The notes below the pieces were generated by a model. The model searched no databases and was not told where the DNA came from. It was given only the letters and a program-made list of their open reading frames with translations. Shown in pieces: positions 34,187-43,402 of a stretch of DNA of 64,000 bases (its first letter is position 1; each line of letters starts with the position of its first letter). The translations under genes were made by a program, and so were the position numbers. Source of the stretch: an uncultured Bacteroidales bacterium (lineage in GTDB: Bacteria; Bacteroidota; Bacteroidia; Bacteroidales; F082); the NCBI GenBank assembly GCA_937896895.1, contig CALBNV010000012.1, positions 1-64,000 on the forward strand, written 5' to 3'.

Positions 34187-35017
34187 ATGGATAAACTCAT
34201 CATCACAGCCGCCATCTGCGGCGCGGAAGTAACAAAAGAACAGAACCCGAACGTGCCTTACACCGTTGAGGAGATCGTGCGCGAGGCCAAGTCAGCCGTC
34301 GATGCCGGCGCGGCCATCGTCCACCTCCACGTACGCTGGGACGACGGCACCCCGACACAGGACCGCAAACGCTTCCAGGAATGCGAAGAGGCCATACTCA
34401 GGGTCTGCCCGGATGTCATCCTCATCCCATCGACAGGCGGCGCCGTCGGCATGACACCAGACGAACGTCTTCAGTCAACCGACACTGACCCGCTTCCGGA
34501 GATGGCCACACTCGACTGCGGCACATGCAACTTCGGTGACGAGATATTTGACAACACGATGCCTACGATGCGCGCCTTCGGCAAGCGCATGATCGAGCGC
34601 GGCATCAAGCCGGAATACGAATGCTTCGAGATGGGTCACCTCGACACCATCCTCACCATGGCCCGCAAAGGCGAGGTCCCGGGCGCACCGATGCAGTTCA
34701 ACTTCGTGCTCGGCGTCCCGGGCTGCACACCGGCGACGGTCGCCAACCTCTGCTGGCTCGTCAACGGCATCCCCGCCGGCTCGACATGGACGGTGACAGG
34801 CGTTGGACGTAACGCGTTCCCGATGGCGGCGGCAGCCATCGCCATGGGCGGCAACGTGCGCGTCGGATTCGAAGACAACCTCTATCTTTCAAGAGGCGTT
34901 CTCGCCAAGTCAAACGGCGAACTCGTTGAGAAAGTCGTCAGACTGGCAAAAGAACTCGGACGCCCGATAGCGACGAGCGATGAGGCAAGAGAGATTCTCG
35001 GACTCAAGAAAAGGTAA
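34187..35017 (+). CDS. kce: 3-keto-5-aminohexanoate cleavage enzyme
   Basis: The 276-aa BKACE-family enzyme converts 3-keto-5-aminohexanoate plus acetyl-CoA to 3-aminobutyryl-CoA and acetoacetate. The zinc-binding HLH (His46, His48) lies in AAIVHLHVRWDDGTPTQ, and the conserved glutamate motif GFEDNLYLSRG is near residue 230. ALVNGIP-like region appears as CWLVNGIPAGSTWTVTGVGR. It follows kal with an 11-base gap. Confidence 0.95.
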   Translation: MDKLIITAAICGAEVTKEQNPNVPYTVEEIVREAKSAVDAGAAIVHLHVRWDDGTPTQDRKRFQECEEAILRVCPDVILIPSTGGAVGMTPDERLQSTDTDPLPEMATLDCGTCNFGDEIFDNTMPTMRAFGKRMIERGIKPEYECFEMGHLDTILTMARKGEVPGAPMQFNFVLGVPGCTPATVANLCWLVNGIPAGSTWTVTGVGRNAFPMAAAAIAMGGNVRVGFEDNLYLSRGVLAKSNGELVEKVVRLAKELGRPIATSDEAREILGLKKR

Positions 35018-35066
35018 TTAGGTAATTAGGTAGTTAGGAAAATAGGTAATTAGGAATTTAAGGAAT
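35018..35066 (+). repeat. Short tandem TAATTAGG tract
   Basis: The kce-kdd gap contains about five near-copies of an 8-base TAATTAGG unit with some drift. It is non-coding low-complexity DNA inside the operon. Confidence 0.7.
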
Positions 35067-35091
35067 ATTAACAATTAAAAAATAAAACACA

Positions 35092-36165
35092 ATGCAGAAA
35101 CACGGAAATAAATACGGTACACACCGCGTGATTGAACCAAAAGGTGTTCTTCCACAACCAGCTAACAAACTCGACAACAACATGGACGAGATCTACGACA
35201 ACGAGATTCTCATCGACGTCCAGACTTTGAACATTGACTCGGCATCATTCACCGACATTCACAACTATGCGAAACAGCAGGCCGGTGAAGGCGCAAGCGA
35301 AGCCAAGATCATGGAAGAGGTGAAGAAGGAAATGTTCTATAACGTTGAGCTTCAGGGCAAACACCGCAACCGCAGGACAGGTTCAGGCGGCATGCTCCTC
35401 GGAAAAGTCGAGAAGATCGGCGACGCTTTGAAAGGCAAGATTGACCTTAAGGAAGGCGACCGCATCGCGACACTTGTCTCCTTGTCACTCACACCTCTCC
35501 GCATCGACGAGATCCTTGAGATCCGTCCTGAAATCGACCAGGTTGACATCAAAGGCAAGGCCATCCTCTTCGAGAGCGGCATCTACGCGAAGATCCCGAC
35601 CGACATGCCGGAGAAACTCGCCCTGTCAGCATTGGACGTCGCCGGCGCACCGGCACAGACAGCGAAGCTCTGCCAGTACGGTCAGACAGTCGTCATCCTC
35701 GGCGCGGGCGGCAAGTCAGGCATGCTCTGCTGCTACGAGGCGAAGAAACGCGTCGGTGTCACTGGTAAGGTCATCGGCATCGCCAACAGCCCGAAATCAA
35801 CACAGCGCATCAAAGACCTCGGCTTCTGCGACATCGTCGAGAGCGCGGCAGGCATGACACCGGTTCAGATTTATGAACTCGTCGAACGCCTCACCAACGG
35901 CAAGATGGCCGACGTCACAATCAACTGCGTCAACGTGCCGGATCAGGAGATGACAGCAGTCCTCTGCACAAAGGACGACGGCGTTGTATATTTCTTCTCA
36001 ATGGCGACAAGCTTCACGAAGGCATCACTCGGCGCGGAAGGCATCGGCGCTGACGTGAACATGATCATGGGCAACGGCTACACAAAGGGCCACGCCGAGT
36101 TCACATTGCAGGAACTCCGCGAGAGCGAGAAACTCCGCAAGATCTTTGAAGAACTCTATGCATAA
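35092..36165 (+). CDS. kdd: L-erythro-3,5-diaminohexanoate dehydrogenase
   Basis: The 357-aa enzyme oxidises 3,5-diaminohexanoate to 3-keto-5-aminohexanoate with NAD(P). The N-terminus GTHRVIEPKGVLPQPANKLD is characteristic of Kdd. A Rossmann nucleotide-binding segment TVVILGAGGKSGMLCCYEAK appears near residue 200. Position between kce and kamA is as in other lysine-fermenting bacteria. Confidence 0.95.
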   Translation: MQKHGNKYGTHRVIEPKGVLPQPANKLDNNMDEIYDNEILIDVQTLNIDSASFTDIHNYAKQQAGEGASEAKIMEEVKKEMFYNVELQGKHRNRRTGSGGMLLGKVEKIGDALKGKIDLKEGDRIATLVSLSLTPLRIDEILEIRPEIDQVDIKGKAILFESGIYAKIPTDMPEKLALSALDVAGAPAQTAKLCQYGQTVVILGAGGKSGMLCCYEAKKRVGVTGKVIGIANSPKSTQRIKDLGFCDIVESAAGMTPVQIYELVERLTNGKMADVTINCVNVPDQEMTAVLCTKDDGVVYFFSMATSFTKASLGAEGIGADVNMIMGNGYTKGHAEFTLQELRESEKLRKIFEELYA

Positions 36166-36184
36166 TTGACATGTGGGAATGAAG

Positions 36185-36240
36185 ATTGTAGAGACGGTGC
36201 ATGCACCGTCTCTACAATTTGGCGCACCGTCTCTACAATT
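36185..36240. repeat. 34-bp perfect palindrome plus extra half copy (REP-like)
   Basis: A perfect palindrome runs from 36185 to 36218, with arms ATTGTAGAGACGGTGCA meeting at its centre. A second copy of the right arm, GCACCGTCTCTACAATT, follows at 36224-36240. Elements of this AGACGGTGCATGCACCGTCT type are dispersed repeats in many bacteria. Here it sits between kdd and kamA and could attenuate or stabilise the transcript. Confidence 0.85.
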
Positions 36241-36282
36241 GGAAATCCACGTTAGTAATGTTAATAACCAATATCAAATAAA

Positions 36283-37572
36283 ATGGGCGAATCAAGAAGA
36301 AAACAATTATTCCCGGAAGTTACCGACGAACAGTGGAACGACTGGAAATGGCAGGTCAAGAACCGTATCGAGAATCTCGACCAGCTCAAGAAATACATCA
36401 AGCTGACGGAAGAGGAGGAAGAAGGCGTGAAGAAGACCTTGCAGACACTCCGCATGGCCATCACACCTTATTACTTAAGCCTCATCAATCCAGACGACCC
36501 GCATGACCCTGTGCGCCGCCAGTGCATCCCGACAGCGGCTGAGACACACATCGCACGCGCCGACCTCCTCGACCCGTTGCATGAAGACGAAGACTCACCG
36601 GTTCCGGGTCTCACACACCGTTATCCGGACAGAGTGCTGTTCCTCATCACTGACATGTGCTCGATGTACTGCCGTCACTGCACACGCCGCCGCTTCGCAG
36701 GCCAGAAAGACGACGAGTCGCCGAAAGACCGCATCGAGAAAGCACTGGAATACATCGAGAAGACAGAATGTGTCCGCGACGTGTTGCTGTCAGGCGGTGA
36801 CGCCTTGATGGTCAGCGACGAGAAGCTGGAGTACATCATCAGCCGTCTTCGCAAGATCAAGCACGTGGAGATTGTCCGTCTCGGAACACGCACGCCTGTC
36901 GTGTGCCCGCAGCGTATCACTCCGGCTTTGTGCGACATGCTGAAGAAATATCATCCGATTTGGATCAACACACACTTCAACCACCCGAACGAGGTGACGC
37001 CAGAGTCAGCGGCGGCATGCGCACGTCTCGCCGACGCCGGCATCCCGCTCGGCAACCAGAGCGTGTTGCTCCGCGGCATCAACGACTGCGTCTTCGTGAT
37101 GAGAAACCTCGTCCACGAACTCGTGAAGATGCGCGTGAGACCTTATTATATATATCAGTGCGACCTCTCAATGGGTCTTGAACACTTCCGCACACCAGTG
37201 TCGAAGGGCATCGAGATCATCGAAGGTCTCCGCGGCCACACCTCAGGATTCTGTGTCCCGACATTCGTCGTCGATGCCCCGGGCGGCGGCGGCAAGACAC
37301 CAGTCATGCCACAATACGTCATCTCACAGTCACCGGGCAGAGTGGTCCTCCGTAACTTCGAAGGCGTCATCACGACCTACACCGAGCCGGCGGAATACCA
37401 CAGCGACTGCAACTGCCCTGAATGCCAGGCGCTTAAGAAGAAACTTGAGGCCGAGAGAGTTGAAGACGTTGACAGAAACAAACCTGTTGACGGCGTGATC
37501 ACGCTCCTCGAAGGCGAAAAGATGAACATCGAACCGGCTCATCTGAAACGTCACGAACGCAACGAGAAATAA
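36283..37572 (+). CDS. kamA: Lysine 2,3-aminomutase
   Basis: Radical-SAM, PLP-dependent enzyme making L-beta-lysine, the first step of the pathway. The 429-aa protein has the cluster motif CSMYCRHC (Cys126, Cys130, Cys133), DVLLSGGDALMVSD (the GGD turn), and the PLP lysine in PGGGGKTPVMP near residue 335. C-terminal CNCPECQ cysteines fit the zinc site of characterised KamA. An unusual palindromic repeat precedes it. Confidence 0.97.
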   Translation: MGESRRKQLFPEVTDEQWNDWKWQVKNRIENLDQLKKYIKLTEEEEEGVKKTLQTLRMAITPYYLSLINPDDPHDPVRRQCIPTAAETHIARADLLDPLHEDEDSPVPGLTHRYPDRVLFLITDMCSMYCRHCTRRRFAGQKDDESPKDRIEKALEYIEKTECVRDVLLSGGDALMVSDEKLEYIISRLRKIKHVEIVRLGTRTPVVCPQRITPALCDMLKKYHPIWINTHFNHPNEVTPESAAACARLADAGIPLGNQSVLLRGINDCVFVMRNLVHELVKMRVRPYYIYQCDLSMGLEHFRTPVSKGIEIIEGLRGHTSGFCVPTFVVDAPGGGGKTPVMPQYVISQSPGRVVLRNFEGVITTYTEPAEYHSDCNCPECQALKKKLEAERVEDVDRNKPVDGVITLLEGEKMNIEPAHLKRHERNEK

Positions 37573-37587
37573 TCAATGATTCAACAA

Positions 37588-37630
37588 AAAGATTGGTCGG
37601 TTTCTTTTATTTTGATTCCGGCCAATCTTT
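37588..37630 (+). terminator. Intercistronic stem-loop after kamA
   Basis: AAAGATTGGTCGG (37588-37600) pairs with CCGGCCAATCTTT (37618-37630), 13 bp with one G-T pair, around a 17-base loop. No T-run follows, so it is more likely a processing or attenuation element separating kamA from the accessory genes than a full terminator. Confidence 0.6.
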
Positions 37631-37654
37631 GAAATTATAAAAACACAAGTTATC

Positions 37655-37903
37655 ATGGCGCAATATAAGAGTTTCCCAAGATGGAAGGCCGGCGTGATTT
37701 TCGCCGTGCTCCAGTGGCTTGCAAGCTCGGTGCTGGTTCTGATCCTGCACCCGACAAGCGGCAGATTCGAGAACATCATTGAGGCTGGCATATATGCAAT
37801 TGCAGCAGGCGTGTTGTACATCGCTTTCACATGGTTCATCGGCGAGAAAATGAAGACTGTGAAGGTCGAAGTGCCTGTTCCTGAAGAAAAGAAAGAGGAA
37901 TAA
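37655..37903 (+). CDS. Small two-helix membrane protein in the lysine operon
   Basis: This 82-aa protein has two hydrophobic segments (VIFAVLQWLASSVLVLIL at about 14-31, and AGIYAIAAGVLYIAFTWFIG at about 44-63) and an acidic, lysine-rich tail. It is not recognised from any named family. Its place between kamA and kamB suggests a role tied to lysine use, perhaps transport assistance, but nothing in the sequence proves it. Confidence 0.6.
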   Translation: MAQYKSFPRWKAGVIFAVLQWLASSVLVLILHPTSGRFENIIEAGIYAIAAGVLYIAFTWFIGEKMKTVKVEVPVPEEKKEE

Positions 37904-37922
37904 TCGTTTATATTGACAATCA

Positions 37923-38927
37923 ATGCCTTTCATAAACGAACTCGTCAAATACAAAAGCTGTTCCATCGTCGGGCTTGAGAAGAACACGGGTAAGACGGTG
38001 TGTCTGAACTATGTGCTCGACCGTCTGCCCCTCGACGGAATGCGTGTTGCGGTGAGTTCCATCGGCATCGACGGCGAGACGACAGACCAGGTGACGCGAA
38101 CCGCCAAGCCGGAGATAACATTGAAGGCTGACACTTTTTTTGCGACAAGCGAGAAACATTATCTGAGCAGGAAATTGGTTTCGGAGCTTATCGATGTGAG
38201 CGATGAAAGCACCTCACTCGGAAGGATCGTGACGGCGAAGGCTCTGACAAAAGGGAAGATACTGCTTTCGGGTCCTTCGTCGAACTTCGGGCTGAGACGC
38301 TGGATGAGTTCGATGCGGAAATTCGACATTGACTTGATTCTGATTGACGGTGCGCTTTCGCGGATGAGCCTCGCGTCGCCGGCAACGAGCGAGTCGATGA
38401 TTCTGTCAACGGGCGCGGCCTATTCAGCGAACATGAACACACTCGTGCAGAAGACCGCTTTCGTGGTGGAAATGATAAATCTTGACCTCACTTCCGAAGA
38501 GAACAGATTGAGATTCAATGACATTCACGGCGGCGTGTGGGCGGTAGATGATAATGACGAACTTCATGACTTGAAGGTGACTTCGTCGCTGTCAACGAAT
38601 CTCTGCACCGAAGGCATCGAACACTGCAAGACGCTATTCCTGACCGGCGCGTTGACCGACACGTTTCTGAACCACATCCGCGGAAAGCGGCTGTTCAAGG
38701 AGACGGAGGTTGTGGTCACCGACTTCACGAAGATTTTCCTCACACCTTTATTATATAGGGGCTTCGTGAGCGGCGGCGGAAAAGTAAGCGTCATGATGAA
38801 AAGCAAGCTCATCGCCGTGACAGTGAACCCGACCGCGCCCAATGGCATGGTTTTGGATTCGGAAAAACTTTGTGAAACACTTTCGGAAGCAATCAACCTT
38901 CCGGTTTATGATTTGATGAAAAACTGA
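37923..38927 (+). CDS. kamB: KamB-like P-loop protein of the lysine cluster
   Basis: The 334-aa protein has an N-terminal P-loop, VGLEKNTGKTVCLNYVL, like those of MobB/CobQ-type NTPases. Further features are ILLSGPSSNFGLRRWMSSMR and IDLILIDGALSRMSLAS, resembling the nucleotide-binding core, with a beta-rich end. Proteins of this type accompany kamC in lysine and ornithine aminomutase clusters; a role in maintaining the B12-dependent mutase is suspected but not shown here. Its TGA overlaps the kamC ATG. Confidence 0.7.
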   Translation: MPFINELVKYKSCSIVGLEKNTGKTVCLNYVLDRLPLDGMRVAVSSIGIDGETTDQVTRTAKPEITLKADTFFATSEKHYLSRKLVSELIDVSDESTSLGRIVTAKALTKGKILLSGPSSNFGLRRWMSSMRKFDIDLILIDGALSRMSLASPATSESMILSTGAAYSANMNTLVQKTAFVVEMINLDLTSEENRLRFNDIHGGVWAVDDNDELHDLKVTSSLSTNLCTEGIEHCKTLFLTGALTDTFLNHIRGKRLFKETEVVVTDFTKIFLTPLLYRGFVSGGGKVSVMMKSKLIAVTVNPTAPNGMVLDSEKLCETLSEAINLPVYDLMKN

Positions 38928-40270
38928 TGCGACTGAAACAACTCATAGATTCACCCTGCGGTCTGAAATACATGATCGACAACCTCGAAACGCATTCGGG
39001 CTATACGCGCCGTCTGCTTCTCGATTCGGAAATGCCGAAGAACGAATTCGAGATTGAGACAAAATATCAAATCCTGAAAGAGTTCTATGATGTTGTAAAT
39101 CAGAAGGAAAGCCTTAGTCAAATCAATACCTTGCAATTCAAGCTCTGTAATCTGAAAGAGATTCAGGGGACAATAAACCATCTTAAAAACAAATATATCT
39201 TGGACGACATCGAGTTGTTCGAGGTGAAATATTTGGCGATTCTTTCGTCGGACATACAAGTCATAATTGGCAAACTGCATTTGGACGGTTGCGTTTTCAT
39301 TCCAAATCTCGAAGATGTCATAAACATCCTTGACCCTGATGGCATGAAAATTGCGACGTTTTATATATACGACTCTTACAATGAGCGGTTGAAGGAACTA
39401 CGCCGTTTGATGAAGGAGAAAGAGGAGTTTGACGAGGCGTTGTTTGCCGAGGCCAACTCAATCGAGGACGAGGTGAGAGCCAGACTTTCGATGCAGCTTT
39501 CAAGATACGCCGACGACCTTGATGCGGCGCAGAAGGCGTTGGCGTTCATCGACTTGAACCTTGCGAAGGCGTTTCAGATGATTAAGATGAACCTTGTGTT
39601 CCCGACCATCTCGCATGACGGCGAGACGGAATACAAAGGGATGTTCAACCCGGAGGTGAAAGAAATCGTTGGCGAAGATTATCAGCCGATTTCCATAAAA
39701 TTCGGCACACGTCCGACGATAATCATGGGGACCAACATGGGCGGCAAGACGGTTGTTCTGAAGACCTTGGCGTTGTGCCAGTATCTTTTCCAATACGGCT
39801 TCGGCATCCCTGCTGCGGAGGCGAAGATAATGATACAGAGTGACTTGTTCCTCTGCACGACGGATGAACAGTCGGTGCGGAAAGGCTTGTCGTCGTTTGC
39901 CGCAGAGATGAAAAACATCGATGAGATTGTCAGGACGTCGAGAAGCCGGGGCGGTTTCCTGGCCTTGGTTGATGAGCCGGCGCGCACAACCAACCCTACG
40001 GAAGGCACGGCGTTGGTGTCGGCGTTGGTGAAGGTGCTTCAGGATAAAAAGATCAGTCTGATAATCGTAACGCATTATAACATAAATACATACAACAACC
40101 GTTGTCTTCGTGTCAGAGGTTTTGAGAACGGCAGGATGAACTACGAACTCGTTGAAGTGAGTGACGGCGAGGTGCCGCACGAGGCATTGAACATAGCGGA
40201 GAGTCTGGGCATTGACAGTGAATGGATTGAGGAGGCGAGGAAAGTGGTCGAATTTGACCACTTTAAATAA
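38927..40270 (+). CDS. kamC: KamC-like MutS-related ATPase of the lysine cluster
   Basis: The 447-aa protein has the C-terminal ATPase of MutS: Walker A IIMGTNMGGKTVVLKTLALC (about residues 265-284), ALVDEPARTTNPTEGTAL (Walker B region) and IIVTHYN. The N-terminal half has a coiled-coil lever but no mismatch-recognition domain, so it is not a repair MutS. It starts on the last base of kamB, so the pair are translationally coupled. The position upstream of kamD, interrupted by an insert, is conserved in lysine fermenters. A mutase-reactivating role is inference. Confidence 0.75.
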   Translation: MRLKQLIDSPCGLKYMIDNLETHSGYTRRLLLDSEMPKNEFEIETKYQILKEFYDVVNQKESLSQINTLQFKLCNLKEIQGTINHLKNKYILDDIELFEVKYLAILSSDIQVIIGKLHLDGCVFIPNLEDVINILDPDGMKIATFYIYDSYNERLKELRRLMKEKEEFDEALFAEANSIEDEVRARLSMQLSRYADDLDAAQKALAFIDLNLAKAFQMIKMNLVFPTISHDGETEYKGMFNPEVKEIVGEDYQPISIKFGTRPTIIMGTNMGGKTVVLKTLALCQYLFQYGFGIPAAEAKIMIQSDLFLCTTDEQSVRKGLSSFAAEMKNIDEIVRTSRSRGGFLALVDEPARTTNPTEGTALVSALVKVLQDKKISLIIVTHYNINTYNNRCLRVRGFENGRMNYELVEVSDGEVPHEALNIAESLGIDSEWIEEARKVVEFDHFK

Positions 40271-41322
40271 TGTTGAAAATTATGAAAGGAAAGAAAGACA
40301 TATCGGCTGAAGGAGCTTCCAATAACTCATTGGTTGGAGCTAATTCGCGCATGATTCTATTCAAGACTGATGATGAACAGGTTAGCGTTGATGTGCTGTT
40401 TGCAGAAGAAACAGTGTGGTTAACTATTGAATCAATGTCGCAGTTGTTTGACAAATCAAGATCAACTATTAACGAGCATATTCTGAATATTTTTAAAGAA
40501 GGAGAACTCCATGAAGAAGATGTGTTGAGAAAAATCGGAAATTCCGATTTTTCCACCAAGCCTACTAATTTTTACAATCTCGATGTGATTATCAGTGTCG
40601 GTTATCGTGTTAAATCATTACGCGGCACGCAGTTTCGTCAATGGGCTACGAAGCGTTTGAATGAATATATCCGCAAGGGTTTCACTATTGATGATGAAAG
40701 GTTGAAGAATCTTGGCGGAGGCGGTTATTGGAAGGAATTGCTCGAAAGAATCCGTGACATTCGTTCTTCTGAAAAAGTCTTTTATCGCCAAGTGCTTGAT
40801 ATATATGCTACAAGTGTTGATTATAATCCGAAGTCAGATGTCTCGGTTGAATTTTTCAAGCGTGTCCAAAACAAGATTCATTATGCAGTTCATGGACAAA
40901 CTGCCTCCGAAGTGATTTTCAGTCGTGCCGACGCGGAATTGGCTTTTATGGGATTGAAAAGTTTCGAGGGAAGCCGGCCTCATTTGAAAGATGCCGTTGT
41001 CGCAAAAAATTATTTGGATGAAAAAGAGTTGAGAGCCATGGGGCAGATCGTCAGTGGATATCTTGATTTTGCAGAACGACAGGCGGAAAAGGAAATCCCG
41101 ATGACAATGAAAGACTGGGCGCAGCATCTTGATAGGATTTTGACTTCTACCGGCGAACAGCTTATGGATGGAAATGGCTCTGTAAGTCACAAAAAGGCGA
41201 TGGAAAAAGCGACGAATGAGTATAGGAAATATCAGCAGAAGACTTTAAGTGAAGTGGAAACGGCTTTCTTGGAGTCGGTGGAAAAATTGAATAGACAAAC
41301 GAGGTTGTTAACAAATAATTGA
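40270..41322 (+). CDS. RhuM family protein
   Basis: The 350-aa protein matches the RhuM family: VDVLFAEETVWLTIESMSQL, FDKSRSTINEHILNIFKEGE, FYNLDVIISVGYRVKSLRGT, QFRQWATKRLNEYIRKGF. RhuM proteins occur near restriction-modification and other defence genes; their role is not established. The annotated ATG overlaps the kamC stop (TAATG); Met28 (MILFKTDDEQVS) is an alternative. It is the first gene of an AT-rich insert that separates kamC from kamD. Confidence 0.88.
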   Translation: MLKIMKGKKDISAEGASNNSLVGANSRMILFKTDDEQVSVDVLFAEETVWLTIESMSQLFDKSRSTINEHILNIFKEGELHEEDVLRKIGNSDFSTKPTNFYNLDVIISVGYRVKSLRGTQFRQWATKRLNEYIRKGFTIDDERLKNLGGGGYWKELLERIRDIRSSEKVFYRQVLDIYATSVDYNPKSDVSVEFFKRVQNKIHYAVHGQTASEVIFSRADAELAFMGLKSFEGSRPHLKDAVVAKNYLDEKELRAMGQIVSGYLDFAERQAEKEIPMTMKDWAQHLDRILTSTGEQLMDGNGSVSHKKAMEKATNEYRKYQQKTLSEVETAFLESVEKLNRQTRLLTNN

Positions 41323-41356
41323 CATGGCAAAGGTGATGGTCGTTGATAATGAAGTT

Positions 41357-41435
41357 GGTTTAATTATGGCGAATTCGACACAATTAAACCTATCGAATTC
41401 GAGGGGTTTGGAAAATAGGGGGTCGAATTCGACCC
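41357..41435. promoter_or_regulatory. Cluster of palindromes upstream of DUF262 gene
   Basis: A 9-bp inverted repeat GGTTTAATT/AATTAAACC (41357-41365, 41382-41390) encloses one GAATTCGA. Two further TCGAATTCGA copies follow at 41393-41402 and 41423-41432; the last is the core of a perfect 16-bp palindrome GGGTCGAATTCGACCC (41420-41435). These look like protein-binding sites or remnants of a small mobile element. Confidence 0.6.
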
Positions 41436-41536
41436 ATGTAAAGAAAGGAGATTGCTGAAATAAAGAGTGTGAAGGTGATAGAAGAATTGAAACTTATTGA
41501 AATATAGAGATTTATAACGAAAACAAGTGTTAAATG

Positions 41537-41550
41537 TACCGAAATCGGTA
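41537..41550. promoter_or_regulatory. Small palindrome ahead of DUF262 gene
   Basis: TACCGA-AA-TCGGTA, arms of 6 bp, 30 bases before the ATG at 41581. Possible operator for the DUF262-DUF1016 pair. Confidence 0.35.
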
Positions 41551-41580
41551 TAATTAAGAATTTGAATAAATAATATAAAT

Positions 41581-43389
41581 ATGGCAGAAAAATATAGTCC
41601 ATCGAATTATTCAATTGAGCAGATTTTGAATTTTATCAAGTCTGGCGAAATTGCCATCCCTGAAATACAGCGTCCGTTTGTTTGGAAACCTAAACAAGTT
41701 CGTGATTTGATAGATTCACTTTATACAGGCTATCCGACTGGTTATTTGATCATATCTCAAAATCCCAATATGAAATTGAAAGATGGTTCAATTTCTGAAG
41801 GAAAAAAGATAATGATTGATGGACAACAACGTGTTACATCCTTAATGACTGCCATAGCTGGTTTTGAAGTGGTAAATTCAAATTTTACCAGAAAACGTAT
41901 TAAAATATCATTTAATCCTTTTGCCACGGAAGAAGATGAGCGATTCAAGGTGCAGGATAACGCCATTTTGAAAGATAAAAGATGGATAGCCGATATTGCA
42001 GACTTATTTGTTCCGGATTTCGATTCGTATTCTTTTATTCAAGAATACTGCGAAAAAAATTCTGATATTCAGCCAAAAGAATTAAATAAAAAAATCACCC
42101 AACTGTTGAGCATAAGAAATCGGCAAATTGGTGTAATCACTCTTGATAAGGATTTGACTATCGATGAAGTTACAGAAATTTTCATTCGAATTAACAATCA
42201 AGGTGCAAAATTGAATCAAGCCGATTTCGCCATGTCAAAAATTGCTGCGAATAGTAAATACAGTGGAAATATTCTTAGAAAAGCTGTTGATTACTTTTCG
42301 CATTTGGCCATTGAGCCTAATTGGTACGATGAAATGCAAAAAGACAAAGACTTTATGGCTACTGACTATGCACAGAAACTCAAATGGTTGAAAGATGATA
42401 GGGAAGATATTTTCGACCCTGATTATGGTGATATTTTGCGAGTCTCTTTTATGTATAAATTCGGTCGTGGCAAAATGAAAGATTTGGTTAGTCTGTTAGG
42501 TGGCCGTGATTTTGAAACCCGTGATTATAAAGAAGAAATCGCAGAACAATCATTTAGTAATTTGCGGCAAGGCGTCATGTCTTTTATGAGTGAATTTTCA
42601 TTTACGAATTTTGTTTTGGCAATTAAATCGGCTGGTTTCGTGTCAAGCAAATTGATTAATTCTCAAATGACATTAGACTTTGCCTATACATTATATCTTT
42701 TGCTGAATGATGACAAGAATATTGACAAGACAAAGATAAAGCATTATGTTTCAAAATGGTATGTTCTTTCGACTTTGACAAGTAGATATATAACTTCACC
42801 AGAAACGGTGATGGATAAAGATATTAGAAGAATTACTGAAAAAGGTTTCATTGAATTTTTGAAAGAGAATGAAGAAGCTGAACTTTCTGATACTTTCTGG
42901 AATGTTGGTTTGGTTCAAAATCTTGAAACCTCAGCCGTCAACAGTCCGTTTTTTAATACATTTTTGGCTTCTCAAATTTATAATAGTGAAGACTCCTTGT
43001 TTATGAAGAGTGTTAAGGTGCGTGATTTGGTTACTACTATGGGAGATGTCCATCATATTTTCCCCAAGAAGTATCTTCAAAACAGTGGAATAAACGACAA
43101 AGCCAAATATAATCAGATAGCCAACTTTACCTATTTCGATACCCAAAACAATATTTCGGTAGGTGAAAAAGCACCAAATGAGTATTTCGGGGTTGTGTTT
43201 GGTCAATGTGATACGAAGAATTGTGCTTTTGGAGATATAGATAATAAAGAAGCACTGGAGAAGAATTTGAAAATGAATTGCATACCATTGGATATTGTGT
43301 CGATGGATTATACGCGTTATGATGATTTCCTTTTAGAACGTCGAAAACTAATGGCGGCAAAAATTAAGGATTATTATTATTCATTGTAA
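41581..43389 (+). CDS. DUF262/HNH (GmrSD-like) restriction protein
   Basis: The 602-aa protein has the DUF262 (ParB-like NTPase) pattern at the start: QILNFIKSGEIAIPEIQRPF, RDLIDSLYTGYPTGYLI, IDGQQRVTSL (about residues 79-88) and INNQGAKLNQADF. The C-terminal end has DVHHIFPKKYL (about residue 490) with IANFTYFDTQNNISVGEKAP, the DUF1524/HNH nuclease signature. The combination is that of GmrSD-type modification-dependent endonucleases, which cut modified phage DNA. It is part of the insert in the lysine operon. Confidence 0.88.
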   Translation: MAEKYSPSNYSIEQILNFIKSGEIAIPEIQRPFVWKPKQVRDLIDSLYTGYPTGYLIISQNPNMKLKDGSISEGKKIMIDGQQRVTSLMTAIAGFEVVNSNFTRKRIKISFNPFATEEDERFKVQDNAILKDKRWIADIADLFVPDFDSYSFIQEYCEKNSDIQPKELNKKITQLLSIRNRQIGVITLDKDLTIDEVTEIFIRINNQGAKLNQADFAMSKIAANSKYSGNILRKAVDYFSHLAIEPNWYDEMQKDKDFMATDYAQKLKWLKDDREDIFDPDYGDILRVSFMYKFGRGKMKDLVSLLGGRDFETRDYKEEIAEQSFSNLRQGVMSFMSEFSFTNFVLAIKSAGFVSSKLINSQMTLDFAYTLYLLLNDDKNIDKTKIKHYVSKWYVLSTLTSRYITSPETVMDKDIRRITEKGFIEFLKENEEAELSDTFWNVGLVQNLETSAVNSPFFNTFLASQIYNSEDSLFMKSVKVRDLVTTMGDVHHIFPKKYLQNSGINDKAKYNQIANFTYFDTQNNISVGEKAPNEYFGVVFGQCDTKNCAFGDIDNKEALEKNLKMNCIPLDIVSMDYTRYDDFLLERRKLMAAKIKDYYYSL

Positions 43390-43402
43390 TTATCAGGATT
43401 AT

